Assembly: GCA_002007465.1 (NCBI GenBank)
Contig: LNAC01000735.1
Location: 701,346-765,345 of the forward strand
Direction of reading: 5' to 3'
Length of the DNA stretch: 64,000 bases
Source of the DNA: Ailurus styani
Lineage: Eukaryota > Chordata > Mammalia > Carnivora > Ailuridae
Of the stretch, positions 1 to 11,600 are shown in pieces. Within the stretch, counting starts at the first letter, position 1; each line of letters begins with the position of its first letter. Below the pieces are notes generated by a model, which searched no databases, had not been told where the DNA came from, and saw only the letters and a program-made list of their open reading frames with translations. A program made the translations under genes and the position numbers.

Positions 1-639
1 GGTAGCAGTAAATGTATATCAGAGAAAATAAGCTTTTAACTAAAGAGAACAGTTGTAAATATTTATGCATCAATATGGGAGCACCCAAATACATAATAGC
101 ATCTAGTAACAAACATAAAGGAAGTAACTGATAGTAATATAATAATAGTAGGGGACTTTTAACACCCCAGTTATATCAATGGATAGATCATCCAAATAGA
201 AAAATCAATAAGAAAATAGTGGCTTTGAATGACACATTGGCCCAGATGGATCTAACAGATATGTTCAGAACATTCTATCCTAAAACAGCAGAATTCATTC
301 TTTTCAAGTGCACATGGAACATTCTCCAGAGTAGATGACTTATTAGGCCCCAAAACAAGTTCGAACAAATTAAAAAAGATTGAAGTCATACCATGCATTT
401 CTTCTGACTACAACTCTATAAAACTAGAAATCAGTTTTGGAAAGAATGAATATGGAAAATATGGAAATATTATATGGAAAGAATACAACTATATGGAGGT
501 TAAGTAACATTCTACTAAATAATGAATGAGCCAACCAAGAAATCAAAGAGATAATTAAAAAATAGAGACAAGGAAAATGAAAACATAATGGCGCAAAATC
601 TTTGGGGTACAGCAAAAGTTGTCCTAAAAGGGAAGTTTA

Positions 640-750
640 GCCTGGTGGTGGGTATTAAGGAGGGCACGTGTTGCATGGAGCACTGGATGTGGTGCATAAA
701 CAATGAATCTTGGAACACTGAAAAATAAAATTAAAAAAATAAAAAAAAGA
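640..750 (+). mobile_element. 5'-truncated L1 tail nested in L1-A
   Basis: About 110 bp matching the last part of a carnivore L1 3' UTR (GGTGGGTATTAAGGAGGGCA ... GAATCTTGGAACACTGAAA) plus an A-rich tail, dropped into the L1-A ORF2. The target GAAGTTTA is present on both sides (632-639 and 751-758). The uninterrupted equivalent of the host sequence is seen in L1-D near 53895 (GGGAAGTTTATAGCAATACA), which confirms the insertion boundaries. Confidence 0.85.
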
Positions 751-2034
751 GAAGTTTATAGCAATACAGGCCTACCTCAAGAAGCAAGAAAAATTTCAAA
801 TAATCTAACATTACACCTAAAGGAGGTAGAAAAGGAACAAACAAAACCCAAAACCAGTAGAAGGAAGGAAATAATAAAGATCAGAGCAGATATAAAGGAA
901 ATGGAAACTAAAAAAAAACCAATAGATCAGTGAAACTAGGAGCTGGTTCTTGGAAAAGATAACAGAATTGATAGGCCTTTTAGCTAAATCATGAAAAAGA
1001 GAGAGAGAGGACTCAAAATCAGAAATGATAGAGGAGAAATAACAACTGACAGCACAGAAATAGGAAGGATTATAAGAGTATTATGACAAATTCTATGTCA
1101 ACAAATTGGACAACCTAGAAGAAATGGTTAAATTCCTAGAAACATGTAACCTCCCAAAACTGAATCAAAAAGAAATAGAAAATTTGAGCCAGCAATGAAA
1201 TTGAATCAGTAATCAAAGACTCCCAACAAACAGAAGTCCAAATGGCTACACAGGTGAATTCTACCAAACATTTAAGTAAGAGTTAATACCTTGTTCTCAA
1301 ACTATTTTTAAAAAAAGGCAGAAGAAAAGCTTTCAGATTCATTCTGAGGCCAGATAAAGACCCTATAAAAAAAGAATCATGGGCCAATATCTCTGATGAA
1401 CATTGATGCAAAAATCCTCAACAAAATATTTTAAAAAATCATTCATCATAATCAAGTGGGATTTATTCCTGAGATGTAAGGGTGGTTCAGTATTCATAAA
1501 TCATCAATATGATACATCAAATCAACAAGAGAAAGGATAGCCATATGATCATTTAAATAGATGCAGAAAAAGCATTTGGCAAAGTACAACATTCATTAAT
1601 GATAAAAGCAACAAAGTAAGCTTAGAGGGAACATACTTCAACATAATAAAGGCTATATATGAAAACCCATAGCTAACATCGTAATGGTGAAAAACAAAGC
1701 TTTTCCTCTAAGGTCAGAAACAGGACAAGGATGTCCACTCTTAAACCCTTTCTATTCAACATAGTATGGGAAGTCCTAGCCACAACAATCAGACAACAAA
1801 AAGAAATAAAAGGCATCCAAATTGGTAAGGAAGAAGTAAGACACTATTTGTAGATGACCTGATACTACATACAGAAAACCCTAAAGACTCCACCAAAAAA
1901 CGACTAGAACTGATCATGAATTCCATAAGGTCACAGGATACAAAGTCAATAAACATATCTGTTGCATTTCTATACACTAACAACGAAGTAGCAGAAAGAG
2001 AAATGAAAACAATCCCATTTAAAATTGCACCCAA

Positions 2035-2256
2035 GGGCGCCTGGGTGGCTCAGTGGGTTAAAGCCTCTGCTTTCGGCTCAGGTCATGATCTCAGCGTCCT
2101 GGGATCGAGGCCCGCATAGGGCTCTCTGCTCAGCAGGGAGCCTGCTTCCTCCTCTCCCTGTCTCTCTGCCTGCCTCTCTGCCTACTTGTAATCTCTCTCT
2201 CTGTGTCAAATAAATAAATAAAATCTTAAAAAAAAAATAAAAAAATAAAATAAAAT
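2035..2256 (+). mobile_element. CAN-SINE in L1-A
   Basis: Complete tRNA-derived SINE with head GGGCGCCTGGGTGGCTCAG, a CT-rich block and an (AAATA)n/A tail. It lies in the L1-A ORF2. A 14-bp TSD at 2021-2034 and 2257-2270 differs at one base. Confidence 0.93.
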
Positions 2257-3627
2257 AAAATAGCACCCAAAATAATATCTAGGAGTAAACTTAACCAAGG
2301 AGGTGAAAGACCTGTGCCGTGAAAAATATAAAACACTGATGAAACAAAGACAACATAAACAAATGGAAAGTTATGCCATGCTCTTGGGTTGGAAGAATTA
2401 GTATTGTTAAAATGTCCTTACTACGTGAAGCAATTTACATATTTTAATGCAATCCCTATCACAGTACCAACAGAATTTTTCATGGAAGTAGAATACACAA
2501 TTGTATAATTTGTATGGAACAAGAAAAGACCTGAATAGTGAAAGCAATCTTGTGCAAGAAGAACAAAAGAACAACAATAACCCCGGATTTCAAGATACAC
2601 TACACAGCTGTGGTAATCACAACAGTATGGTACTGGCACAAAAATGGACACATAGATCAATGGAGAATAGAGATCCCAGAAATAAACCCATAATTATATG
2701 GTCAGTTAATCTTTGACAAAGGAGGTGAGAATATGCAGTGGGAAAAAGACAGTCTCTTCAGCAAATAGTATTGGGAAACTAGACAGCTACATACAAACAA
2801 ATGAAACTGGACCACTTTCTCATACCTTAAAATGGAGTAAGGACCTAAATGGAGACCTGAACCATAAAAATCCTAGAAGAGAGTACAGGCAGTAATTTCT
2901 TTGGCACTGGCCATAGCAACATTTTTCTATATCTCCTGAGGCAAGGGAAACAAAAGCATAATTAAACTATTGGAGCCCAGCAAAATAACGAACTTCTGCA
3001 CAGCAAAGAAAACAATCGACAAAACTAAAGACAACCTACTGAATGGGATAAGGTATTTGCAAACGACATATGTAATAAAGGGTTAGTATGGAAAATATAT
3101 AAAGAACTTATACAACTTAACACCCCCAAAATAAGTAAACCAATTGAAAGGGGCAGAAGACATGAATAGACATTTCTCCAAAGAAGATATCCATATGATC
3201 AATAAGACACACGAAAAGATGCTCAGTGTCATTCATTGTCAGGAAAATGCAAATCAAAACCACAATGAGATATCACCTTACACCTGTCCAATTGACTAAA
3301 ATAAATACAAGAGATAGCAAGTGTTGACAAGGATGCGGAGAATAAGAAAATCATAAGCAGGAAGAGGACTCGTGCACTGTTGGTGGTATTGCAAGCTGGT
3401 GTAGCACCTGTGGAAAACAGCATGGAGTTTCCTCAGAAAATTAGAGAATTACCATATGATGCAGTCAGTAATACCACTGCTGAGTATTTATTTCCCAAGG
3501 AATACAAAAACAGTATCTAATTCAAAAAGATATATGTACTCCTATCTTTACTGCAGCATTATTTATAATTTCCAAATTATGGAAGCAGACTGTCCATTGA
3601 TAGATAAGTGAATAAAGAAGATCTGTG

Positions 3628-3630
<3 letters not shown>

Positions 3631-3663
<33 letters not shown>
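3631..3663. repeat. (AC)n microsatellite
   Basis: About 16 perfect AC units inside the 3' part of L1-A. The equivalent position of L1-C (30669-30734) also carries a TG/TA microsatellite, so this is a recurrent expansion site in this L1 lineage. Confidence 0.95.
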
Positions 3664-3665
<2 letters not shown>

Positions 3666-4216
3666 AATATTACTCAGCCATATAAAAGAATGAAATCTTG
3701 TCATTTGCAACAACATGGATGGATCTAGAGGGTGTAATGCTAAGTGAAATAAGCCAGTCAGAGAAAGACAAATACCCATATGATTTCACTTATATGTGGA
3801 ATTTAAGAAATAAAATGAACTAAGAAAAAAAGACAAACCAAAATCAGACTCTTTACTATGGAAAAAAACCTGATGGTTACCAGACGGGAGGTAGATGGGG
3901 GACTGGGTGAAATAAGTGAAGGGGATTAAAAGTATACTTATTCTGATGAGCACTGAGTAATGAATGTATAGAACTGATGAATCACCATATTATACACTTG
4001 CAACTAATGTAACAGTATGTTAACTATGCTAGAATTTTAAAAAATCCATTTTTTTGGGATAGAGCTGGGTAAGGGTGGAAAGCAGGAAGCCTTTTCATTT
4101 TAACTTGTATCTGTATGTAATCTCTTTACCATATTGCTGTTTTTAAAAACCTCAACAAGGGGTAACTAGTTGGGAGATTTGGGACCTTTTTTTTCTTCTA
4201 TTAATACTAATGTTTA

Positions 4217-4419
4217 AGATGGGATCGGGAAGGAGACAAACCATAAAAGACTCTTAATCTCATGAAACAAACAGGGTTCCTGGGGGGTGGGAGGGTAGGG
4301 ATTGGGTGGATGAGTTATGGACATTGGGGAGGGTTTGTGCTATGGTGAGTGCTGTGAAAGGTGTAGGCCTGATGATTCACAGACCTGTACTCCTCGGGCA
4401 AATAATAATAAAAAAAATT
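4217..4419 (+). mobile_element. 5'-truncated L1 tail
   Basis: About 200 bp of L1 3' UTR (GGAGACAAACCATAAAAGAC ... GATGATTCACAGACCTGTAC) ending in an A/T-rich tail. CTAATGTTTA flanks it at 4207-4216 and 4420-4429, a perfect 10-bp TSD. Same 3' UTR type as the inserts at 12836 and 36127. Confidence 0.88.
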
Positions 4420-4429
4420 CTAATGTTTA

Positions 4430-4609
4430 GGGGCGCCTGGGTGACTCGGTCAGTTAAGTGTCTGCCTTTGGCTTAGGTCATGATCCCAGAGTCCAGGATT
4501 GAGTCCCATGTCGGGCTCCCTGCTCAGCAGGGAGTGTACTTCTCCATCTGCCCCTCGCCCTGCTTGTGCTCTCTTTATCTCTCAAATAAATGAAATCTTT
4601 TTAAAAAAC
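4430..4609 (+). mobile_element. CAN-SINE at the same target as the preceding L1 tail
   Basis: SINE with head GGGGCGCCTGGGTGACTCGG and tail AAATAAATGAAATC. Flanked by AATGTTTA (4422-4429 and 4611-4618). The left copy is also the right TSD of the L1 tail, so the same short target was used twice. It is the older SINE variant (CAGTTAAGTGTCTGCC), so it is not the youngest in the window. Confidence 0.9.
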
Positions 4610-4700
4610 AAATGTTTAAAAAAATACCTTTATTTAGAATAGCTTGCAAATATATAGAAAAGTGAAAATGGCTACTAATGACAAATGTATCAAGTTTCTT

Positions 4701-4906
4701 TTTTTATTTTTAAAGATTTTTATTTATTTATTTATTTCACAGAGGGAGAGAGATCACAAGGAGGCAGAGAGGCAGGCAGAGAGAGAGAGGGGGAAGCAGG
4801 CTCCCCGCTGAGCAGGGAGCCCCATGGGGGCTTCGATCCCAGGACCCTGAGATCATGACCTGAGTCGAAAGCAGAGGCATTAACCCACTGAGCCACCCAG
4901 GCGCCC
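4701..4906 (-). mobile_element. Young CAN-SINE, antisense
   Basis: Full-length SINE on the minus strand with the mustelid-type variant. A perfect 16-bp TSD (4685-4700 and 4907-4922) and a well preserved head indicate a recent insertion. Confidence 0.96.
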
Positions 4907-5050
4907 ATGTATCAAGTTTCTTAGACAATGAGCATAAAAAAACTAGTTTCATTTAGATAAGACCGATAAAGCCTTTACTCCTACAAATATATTTTTCAAA
5001 ATAAAATATTTTCTAGTGTATTTATATGATGATTTTATAGCTGTTCATTA

Positions 5051-5078
5051 TTAACCTTTGGTCATATCTTCCTTGCAG
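5051..5078 (+). promoter_or_regulatory. Probable 3' splice acceptor of the candidate exon
   Basis: A TTAAC branch-point-like motif lies about 24 nt upstream of the AG at 5077-5078, with a pyrimidine-rich stretch between and no intervening AG. This is the arrangement expected of a mammalian acceptor. Functional only if the exon at 5079 is real. Confidence 0.4.
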
Positions 5079-5344
5079 CAATTTTACCTGCTCAGGAATG
5101 GAAACCTCCTCTTCCTGCTTATGATTTTCTAAGTATGATGGATGCTGCAGCATCTCAACATCCCACAAGGAAAGATACTGAGTGTACAAAAGAAACAGAT
5201 GCGCAGGGGAATGATAAAAAACATGAAGATAAATCAGGAATCAGAAAAGAACCAATTGAAACACTGAGAATAAAGCATTGGAATAGAAGTAATTGGTTTA
5301 AAGAAGGAGAAAAATCATTTAGGCATGATAATAAAGAGTTATGA
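5079..5344 (+). CDS. Candidate terminal coding exon, gene not recognised
   Basis: An open frame of 88 codons begins at the first full codon after a splice acceptor and ends at TGA 5342-5344. The acceptor is a good fit: TTAAC branch-like motif near 5051-5056, pyrimidine-rich CATATCTTCCTTGCAG ending at 5078, then CA completing a split codon (phase 1). The peptide runs ILPAQEWKPPLPAYDF at the start, is rich in Lys, Glu and Asp in the middle, and ends NWFKEGEKSFRHDNKEL. No signal peptide, membrane segment or known motif is visible. No other repeat family explains the segment; it lies in a clear gap between a SINE and a MER element. Upstream exons would have to lie left of the window, beyond L1-A. 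A first AATAAA follows at 5760-5765. It could instead be a chance open frame or a dead exon. I do not recognise the family. Confidence 0.38.
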
Positions 5345-5430
5345 GGGCTGTGGAGAGCTTTACTAACTCTTAGTTTGATAGACTGAAGAATTTATTAAAA
5401 AATAATACTAAATCATTTCAAGTTTCTAGA

Positions 5431-5713
5431 CCAGTTTTGTCCAATGAAAATATAATGTGAGCCGTATATGTAACTTAGAATTTTCTAGTAGCACATTTTT
5501 TAAAAAGTGAAAATGAGCAGGTGAAATTAATTTTAATATTTAACCCAGTAAGTATGCCAAAATAGCTCAATTAACAAAAATTTTAGATATTTTACATTCT
5601 TTTTTTCTGCTAAGTCTTCAAAATCCAGTGCATATTTTACCCTTACTGTACATTTCACTTCAGAGTAGCCGCAGGTGGCTAGTGACTGCTATAGTGGATA
5701 GCTCAGCTCTAGA
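5431..5713. mobile_element. Ancient hAT-Charlie DNA transposon, MER33-like
   Basis: Non-autonomous DNA transposon relic of about 280 bp. It opens with TTTTGTCCAATGAAAATATA and closes with GATAGCTCAGCTCTAGA; the internal AGGTGAAATTAATTTTAATA is typical. The MER33 name is from memory and could be a sister family. If the exon at 5079 is real, this lies in its 3' UTR. Confidence 0.65.
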
Positions 5714-5855
5714 CAAAAACTGGTATACTTAATTTAACTTAGTTCTAGCCATGAATTAGAATAAAAATGCAACTTTGTTTTAATCACAGTTGGCTCCACA
5801 ATGGTATCCCACATCTGGAAATTGTACTGTTTGGTTGTAGACATGATGTTACAAC

Positions 5856-6067
5856 CAGTGTTTTTAAACCAGGGAGCAGTTTTGCTCCCCAGGGGACATT
5901 TGGCAATGTTAAGAGACATTTTTGCTTGTCATGACTAGGGGTGTTACTGGCATCTAGTGGGTAAAGACAAGGAATGCTGCTAAACACCCTATCGTGCATT
6001 GGACAGCCCCTCACAACAAAGAACTATCCTGCCCAAATGTCAGTAGTGCCAAGGTTGAGTAACCCTG
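5856..6067. mobile_element. MER5A-type hAT-Charlie relic
   Basis: Recognised by the diagnostic internal sequences GGGGACATTTGGCAATGTTA, CTGGCATCTAGTGGGTA and CAGTAGTGCCAAGGTTGAG, with CAGTG/CCCTG ends. Diverged and inactive, as expected of a family shared by placental mammals. Confidence 0.85.
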
Positions 6068-6254
6068 TGTTAAACTAACCTGTGGTAAAATGTTCTTGTT
6101 CTGCTCAGTTATGTCTGAAAAAATCTCGAATATTAGAGATAAATATTAGGTGGTCTTATCCTGGTTATTATCTGGACACAACCATGTCTTGTATTATAAA
6201 TTCATTTTTATAGTATTTTTGAAAGGTGATGAGAGAATTCTAAAAAGGACTCAA

Positions 6255-6440
6255 TTGTATATATGTGTGTATATATACAGTTATATATGATAACCTATAT
6301 CGTTTAACTATATAACAGTATAAATTATAAACTTAATTATATAATTATATATAACTATATATAATTCATATGTGTGTTTATATATATATGAAGGTATATG
6401 AGATAAAGATATATATGTATAAAGGTATATAAGGGAATCT
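6255..6440. repeat. AT-rich simple/low-complexity region
   Basis: Imperfect TA/TATG repeats with no consistent unit. No coding or transposon signal seen. Confidence 0.8.
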
Positions 6441-9059
6441 TAAAACCTGCTCTTAATTCTACAAGTTATATTACTAAATTGAAGAGGACTTAGACATTCT
6501 GCTATCCTCTTCACAAAAAGAGCAGCTCTCTCTCCTCTGAACCATGTGTGAAATCTACCTTTGTAAGCTTTGGGCAAATCAGTTGGTCTCCCTCATCTAT
6601 CTAATGAGAGGAGAAGCCATAGGGCCTTAATCTACATAATGAGAGGGAAAGATGAGCCAAAAATTAATTTTTCATTCTAAAAGCACTTATTCATCAGGCT
6701 GATCTGTTTGTAGCAATTTGTCTCATTTTCACTCCCTGTATTTTTTTTTTTTTTAGAGATTTGTTGAGAACATCCTACTTGCTGCTCCACTGTATTTCTC
6801 CCTTTTAATACCTACTTGGGGTATCTTGTTCTTCAAATTTTCTGCACAGTTTGCCTAGTACAACTGAATTCATAACTGGAATCTAGAAAAGCAAAAATAT
6901 CTGTATTTCATTCTAACATAGATCTTTTGCTACTGTTCACAACCCCTCCTTGATATTTTTTCTCCAGCATGTAATGCATTATTTCAGTTCATTCTTACTT
7001 GTTTTGACTTCTAACATGGGAGATATGAGAATGAACTGTAAATACAGTTTGTAGTAATAAAACATTATTAACCTAATCATTAGAAAATTCAAATTAACTA
7101 TAAGTGCACAGAAACATGAAATTGATTATTGTACAATAGCCAGCAATTTTGACAGTTGTTAATAACATGTCCTTTTAATAACATGTTCTTTTAATAATTT
7201 TAAGTAAAGTGTCTAGATTTCAGACTACCTTCAGAAACTTCTTTTAACCTCTGTTGGACCACTTACCCTGTATCAATTGGGTTTCTTTGGTTGCAAGCAA
7301 TGGAAACTTATGCAAAATGGAAATAGTGGAAAATTCATGGAGTTAGAAGAATAACCCACATTTTAAAAAGATAGGAACCAAGGCTGTTGAGGGATCTATG
7401 TGTGAGGAACCAACGGCTTGGCGATGAATCAGTTCCAACTGTTTTTCTATCTTTTGTGACTCAAGGAATCCTGGGAAAATTGTTTAGGAAGAGTAGGCAT
7501 TTTATTTGGGAGGTCTTACCAGACTTCCACAATGCAGAAGAGGTAAATCTCACAAAAGAAATCTAGATTCTGTTTACCAGAAAAAAAGAGTGAATGTAGA
7601 GAGGGTTTCCCCACAATACTACTTGCTTTTCTTTTATCTGTTCTTCGTATCCTTTCAGGTCTTTCTGCCATATTCTGTTCATATTTGAGAGCTTCAAACG
7701 CCCTCTTTCTAACCCCAAGTGGTTGTAGTTTTCCTGTAACTCCCCCTGATCTTTTATTAGACTTGGCCACTTCACATGTACATTCTGTAGAATATCTCTC
7801 ATGAGTCAGATTCTTTCACCTTCTCCTGCTTCATCTGTGCCAGAAGGTAAACATCCTTGGTCCATTGCTTCTGGCTCTGGGATGAAACATTCCATGGATA
7901 GTTTTTCAAAAATTCTTAGAGTTCTTCATCCATGCTTACACATCCTTTACAAAACTAATTAAACATGTGCATAAACAGGACAATGGAGTTTACAAATCAG
8001 TAAGTGTCTATCTTTGGTAATAGAAAGTAATCAAACAGGTATACCTTAGGATCTGTGCTTCCCCTTAAGACGTAGAAAGCTGCAGGAGAATGTTACCCCC
8101 ATCCTAACATCAAGAAAAAAAAATCTTAATTTTTCTTAATACCCACCAGAGAAGCCAACCAAAGGACCTGAATAAGGCCTTTCAAAGGGAGACAGGATAT
8201 ATGAATGGTTTCCCCTTTGGCACAGAGTAGAACACCGAAGCAAGTAAGAAGAGATTATGAAGAACTTGGAAGAGTCTTAAGATTTTACCCTACCTTCAAG
8301 TTATGTTAGTGTGTCAAAGTTTCCTTAACCAGAGGAAAAGGACTTCATTACTCATTGTAATAGCAGTTATCAGAGTGCTAGTTCCCTGATCCCCAATCCC
8401 ACATTGCCATCAAAAGAGGGCCAGGTGACACGTATACAGGCAGTGGGTCACATTGCAAGGGAGGAATCCTGAGCTGAGGGAACCTAAATATTTTGTAATA
8501 GCTATTAAGTGTGCCTGCCCTTTCCTCTGGAGGGAGACATCTTTAGGATAGTAGACAGTAATCAAACCTAGCTCTTATTTTCCCAGGCTGAAAAGGTAGT
8601 CCAAGACAAAGGTAGTCAGTGCTTCTATTCATAAATCACTCAGAAATGGGAGACCTTGGAAGAATTTTCTCCCAAAAGGTTTGAGTAAAATTTTAAAGTA
8701 TTCCTTAAAGGCTAAATGTGGATAAAAATATAAGCTTGGAATAAGTGGAAACCCTGACAGGACAACAGTTAACATTCATTCATTCAGGGGCTCCTTTTTA
8801 CAAGCCCCCAGTGAGTAATGAGAACCCCGAGGGCAGGAGCCTGGCAAGAAGAGATCCCTCAGTGACACAGGCATGCAGGTAGTGGTTGACAGAATGGTAT
8901 TGGGTGACAGATGTGAAACACTACCCACATCCTCAGATATTTCTCTTGTATAAGTAAAGGTGATTAGGCACTGGTGGAGGGACTCATACAAAAACAGGCC
9001 TAGGCCCTGGCCATAATTTGCCAATCCCTAGTCCAAAGCAAAAACTGGAACAACGATAT
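6441..9059. other. Unassigned older sequence
   Basis: No SINE, L1 or convincing exon seen. The stretch at 7262-7320 (GGGTTTCTTTGGTTGCAAGC) looks like the start of an ancient interspersed repeat. Open frames here are short and overlap each other on both strands. Base composition is ordinary AT-rich intronic or intergenic DNA. Confidence 0.5.
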
Positions 9060-10370
9060 GTTGTGAGACTCATATCCATATAAAAGTAAAATATATGCCA
9101 AAAAACATCTGTGACAATAATAGCACTAAGACTGAGGGAAGAAATTGAAATATACTGTAGTAAGGGTCTCACTTTATATGAAGTGGTATAATAATATTTA
9201 GAGGCAAATTGTGATAAGCCCCTAGTAATTACTAAAAATAAAAAAGAGATACAACTAAATAAAAAGATATAACTAAGTAAAAAATAGTCCAAAAGAAGGC
9301 AAGACAGTAACAAAATAGGACAAATAAGAAACACTCGGAAAAATGGTAGAGTTAAATACACCCATAGCAATACATCTATCAATATAAATGGCCTATACAC
9401 CCAAATTAAAAGCCAGATATTGTCAGAGTAGATTTTAAAAGAATTATATATGTTACAAAAACCCCACAACTTTAAACATGAAGATGTAGATAGATTAAAG
9501 AGAGATAAAACTTGCAAGCAGTAATCAAAAAAGATAACTGGAATTATCTTACTATTGCTATTAATATCTGGAGTTATATTAATGTCAGACAAAAGAGACT
9601 AGAACAAGCAGGGGTAAAGAGGTATATTACATAATGACAAAAGAGGGAATTCATCAAGAGGATGTAACAAGTCTAAATGCACATGCATCTAGAAAGAGAT
9701 ATTTAAAAGTTGATAGAATGAGGAGAAATACAAAAATCCATTAAATAGCTGGAGACATCAACACTCTCAGTAACTGATATAATAATAAATAGAAAATCTA
9801 AAAGAGTATAAAAGATCCAAACACCAATGTACTTAAGTGACATTTACAGGACATTCCACCTAACAAGAGAATACACATTCTTTTTTAAGTGCACATGAAA
9901 TATTCACCAAGGTAGATTATATTCTGGGTTATACAATAAATCTAAACTAATTGAAGAGATTAAGCCATACAAAGTTTGTTCTCTGACCACAACAGAATTA
10001 GATATCAATAATAGAAAGATACCTTAGAATTTTCCATATTTCTGTAAATTAATCAATATTCTTCTAAATAACCATGGGTCAAAGAAAAAGTCACAAGAGA
10101 GTCAGACAAATTTTGAATTGAAAGAAAATAAAAACCAAATATATTGAGATGTATGACACAGATAAAACAGGGCTTGGGGGGAAAACATAGAGCACTAAAT
10201 ACCTAGATTTGAAAACAAAGATCTGAATAATCTAAACACCTACATTAAGAAACAAGAGGAGCAATTTAGGCCCCAATTAAGAAGAAAAAAATTTATAAAG
10301 ATAAAAGCATAAAGCAATGAAATTGAAAACAGGAAAACGATAGATAAAAATTAGTGAAACTGAAAGCTGG

Positions 10371-10527
10371 TTTTGTTTATTGAGGGGCGGGAGGGAGAGA
10401 GAATCTTAAGCAGATTGCACGCTCAGTGTGGAGCCTGACATGGGGCTTGATCTCATGACCCTGAGATCATGACCTGAGCTGAAGTCAAGAGTTGGACACA
10501 ACCGACTGAGCCACCCAGGTGCGCCCA
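10371..10527 (-). mobile_element. CAN-SINE, antisense, in old L1
   Basis: Older SINE variant reading GACTGAGCCACCCAGGTGCG at its inner end, with a shortened tail. Short TSD AAAGCTG at 10363-10369 and 10528-10534. Confidence 0.88.
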
Positions 10528-10694
10528 AAAGCTGACTTTTTAAGATGGTCAATAAAAATGATAAACATCTAGCTTGAGTAATCAAGGAAAAAAGAAAGAC
10601 AAATTATCAATATTACAACAAGAGAGGGAGCATCACTATGGATTCTACAGACATTAAAAACAGTAAGGTAAAATGAACAGCTTAGTGTAATAAA

Positions 10695-10872
10695 TTTGAT
10701 AATTTTAAGGTGGGCTATTGCCTGTTTTGTAAATAAAGTTTTATTGGAATATAGTCCTGCCCATTTGTTTACATATTGTGTATGGCTGAGTAGTTGCAGC
10801 AGAGACCATGTAGACTGCAAACCTAAAATATTTGTTATGTAGCACTTCTTGAAAAGTTTGTCAACCCCTGAT
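10695..10872. mobile_element. Ancient hAT-like MER relic
   Basis: Contains GTAAATAAAGTTTTATTGGA and ends in GTTTGTCAACCCCTGA, a widespread placental DNA-transposon relic. I recognise the family by sequence but cannot assign the exact MER name. Sits inside the old L1M. Confidence 0.6.
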
Positions 10873-11265
10873 TTAGATGAGTTAGATAAATTCCTTGAAA
10901 GACCCAAATATCAATTCTCACTCAAGAAGAAATAGGTAACATTAATTATCCTCTATCTATTGAAGAAATGGAATTTGTAGTTTAAAATATCTCCACAAAG
11001 AAAGCTGTAGGCCCAGACAGTTTCACTGGCAAATTTATGCAAATATTTCAGAAGAAGAAATATGAATTCTACACAAGGTCTTACAAAATAAACAAACAAA
11101 GGATAGACTTGGCCTGTATTATCCTGAAACCAAATCTAGAGAAAGACATTAAAATAAAACAACCAAAATTCTTCATAGGCATGCACACAAAATCCTTAGC
11201 AAATATTAGCAAATCTAATCCAACAATATACAAAAAGTTAGCACATCATGAGTGAGTAGAGGTTA

Positions 11266-11600
11266 TATCAAGGGTGCCAGGTTGGCTCAGTACTGTTTGG
11301 CTTACTTCATTCATATTGTAGAAAATATCTGCCAAATACCCAAGACTAGATAACCACAGTTTGTCCTTTCCAGCACAGATGATATTCTATGGAAAAAACA
11401 AACAAAAAACCTTGGCTCATTCAGCTCTCAATATAATCACTCAATTGTTTTTTCCCCAAGACAAACATCACACTTTGGGAAGCTCTAGCACTTCTTTATG
11501 TGTACTTCCCATTTCATCATTTAATAATAAGATATACACTCGTTTCAGAATTTAATCAAGTAGAATAACAATTTTGCTGCTTCATCAAAGACAGACATTC
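11266..11600. other. Unassigned; contains a SINE head stub
   Basis: Positions 11271-11290 (AGGGTGCCAGGTTGGCTCAG) match only the first 20 bases of the CAN-SINE and then diverge, so it is either a truncated remnant or a chance match. The rest is unassigned AT-rich sequence with no gene signal. Confidence 0.5.

Larger units (their letters stand above)
1..4045 (+). mobile_element. L1-A: decayed LINE-1 (ORF2 and 3' UTR)
   Basis: The sequence follows L1 ORF2 from the endonuclease domain at the left edge through reverse transcriptase to the 3' UTR, where a polyadenylation-type A/T tail fades near 4045. The reverse transcriptase active-site codons are at 1847-1858 and read F-V-D-D. Stops and frameshifts break every frame into pieces of about 80 codons or less, so it encodes nothing functional. 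It is interrupted by an L1 tail at 640-750 and by a SINE at 2035-2256. The 5' part lies outside the window. The subfamily resembles carnivore-specific L1 and is older than the inserts it carries. Confidence 0.9.
9060..11265 (+). mobile_element. Old L1 (L1M-type), interrupted
   Basis: Degenerate L1 ORF2 in the plus direction. The start-of-ORF2 signature is near 9375-9400 (ATCAATATAAATGGCC), endonuclease-like sequence at 9840-10020, and reverse-transcriptase-like sequence at 10940-11045 (AAGCTGTAGGCCCAGACAG, encoding the GPD region). Much more diverged than L1-A to L1-D. Split by a SINE (10371) and a DNA-transposon relic (10695). Confidence 0.8.

Noticed and set aside
2035..2110. tRNA gene at SINE heads
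   Set aside because: The heads are tRNA-derived but belong to full SINEs with A/T tails and TSDs; no complete tRNA fold is expected.
8984..9592. 202-codon minus-strand open frame, the longest in the window
   Set aside because: It is the reverse complement of A-rich old L1 sequence; the Leu/Phe/Ser/Tyr-rich product is what such a strand gives by chance.
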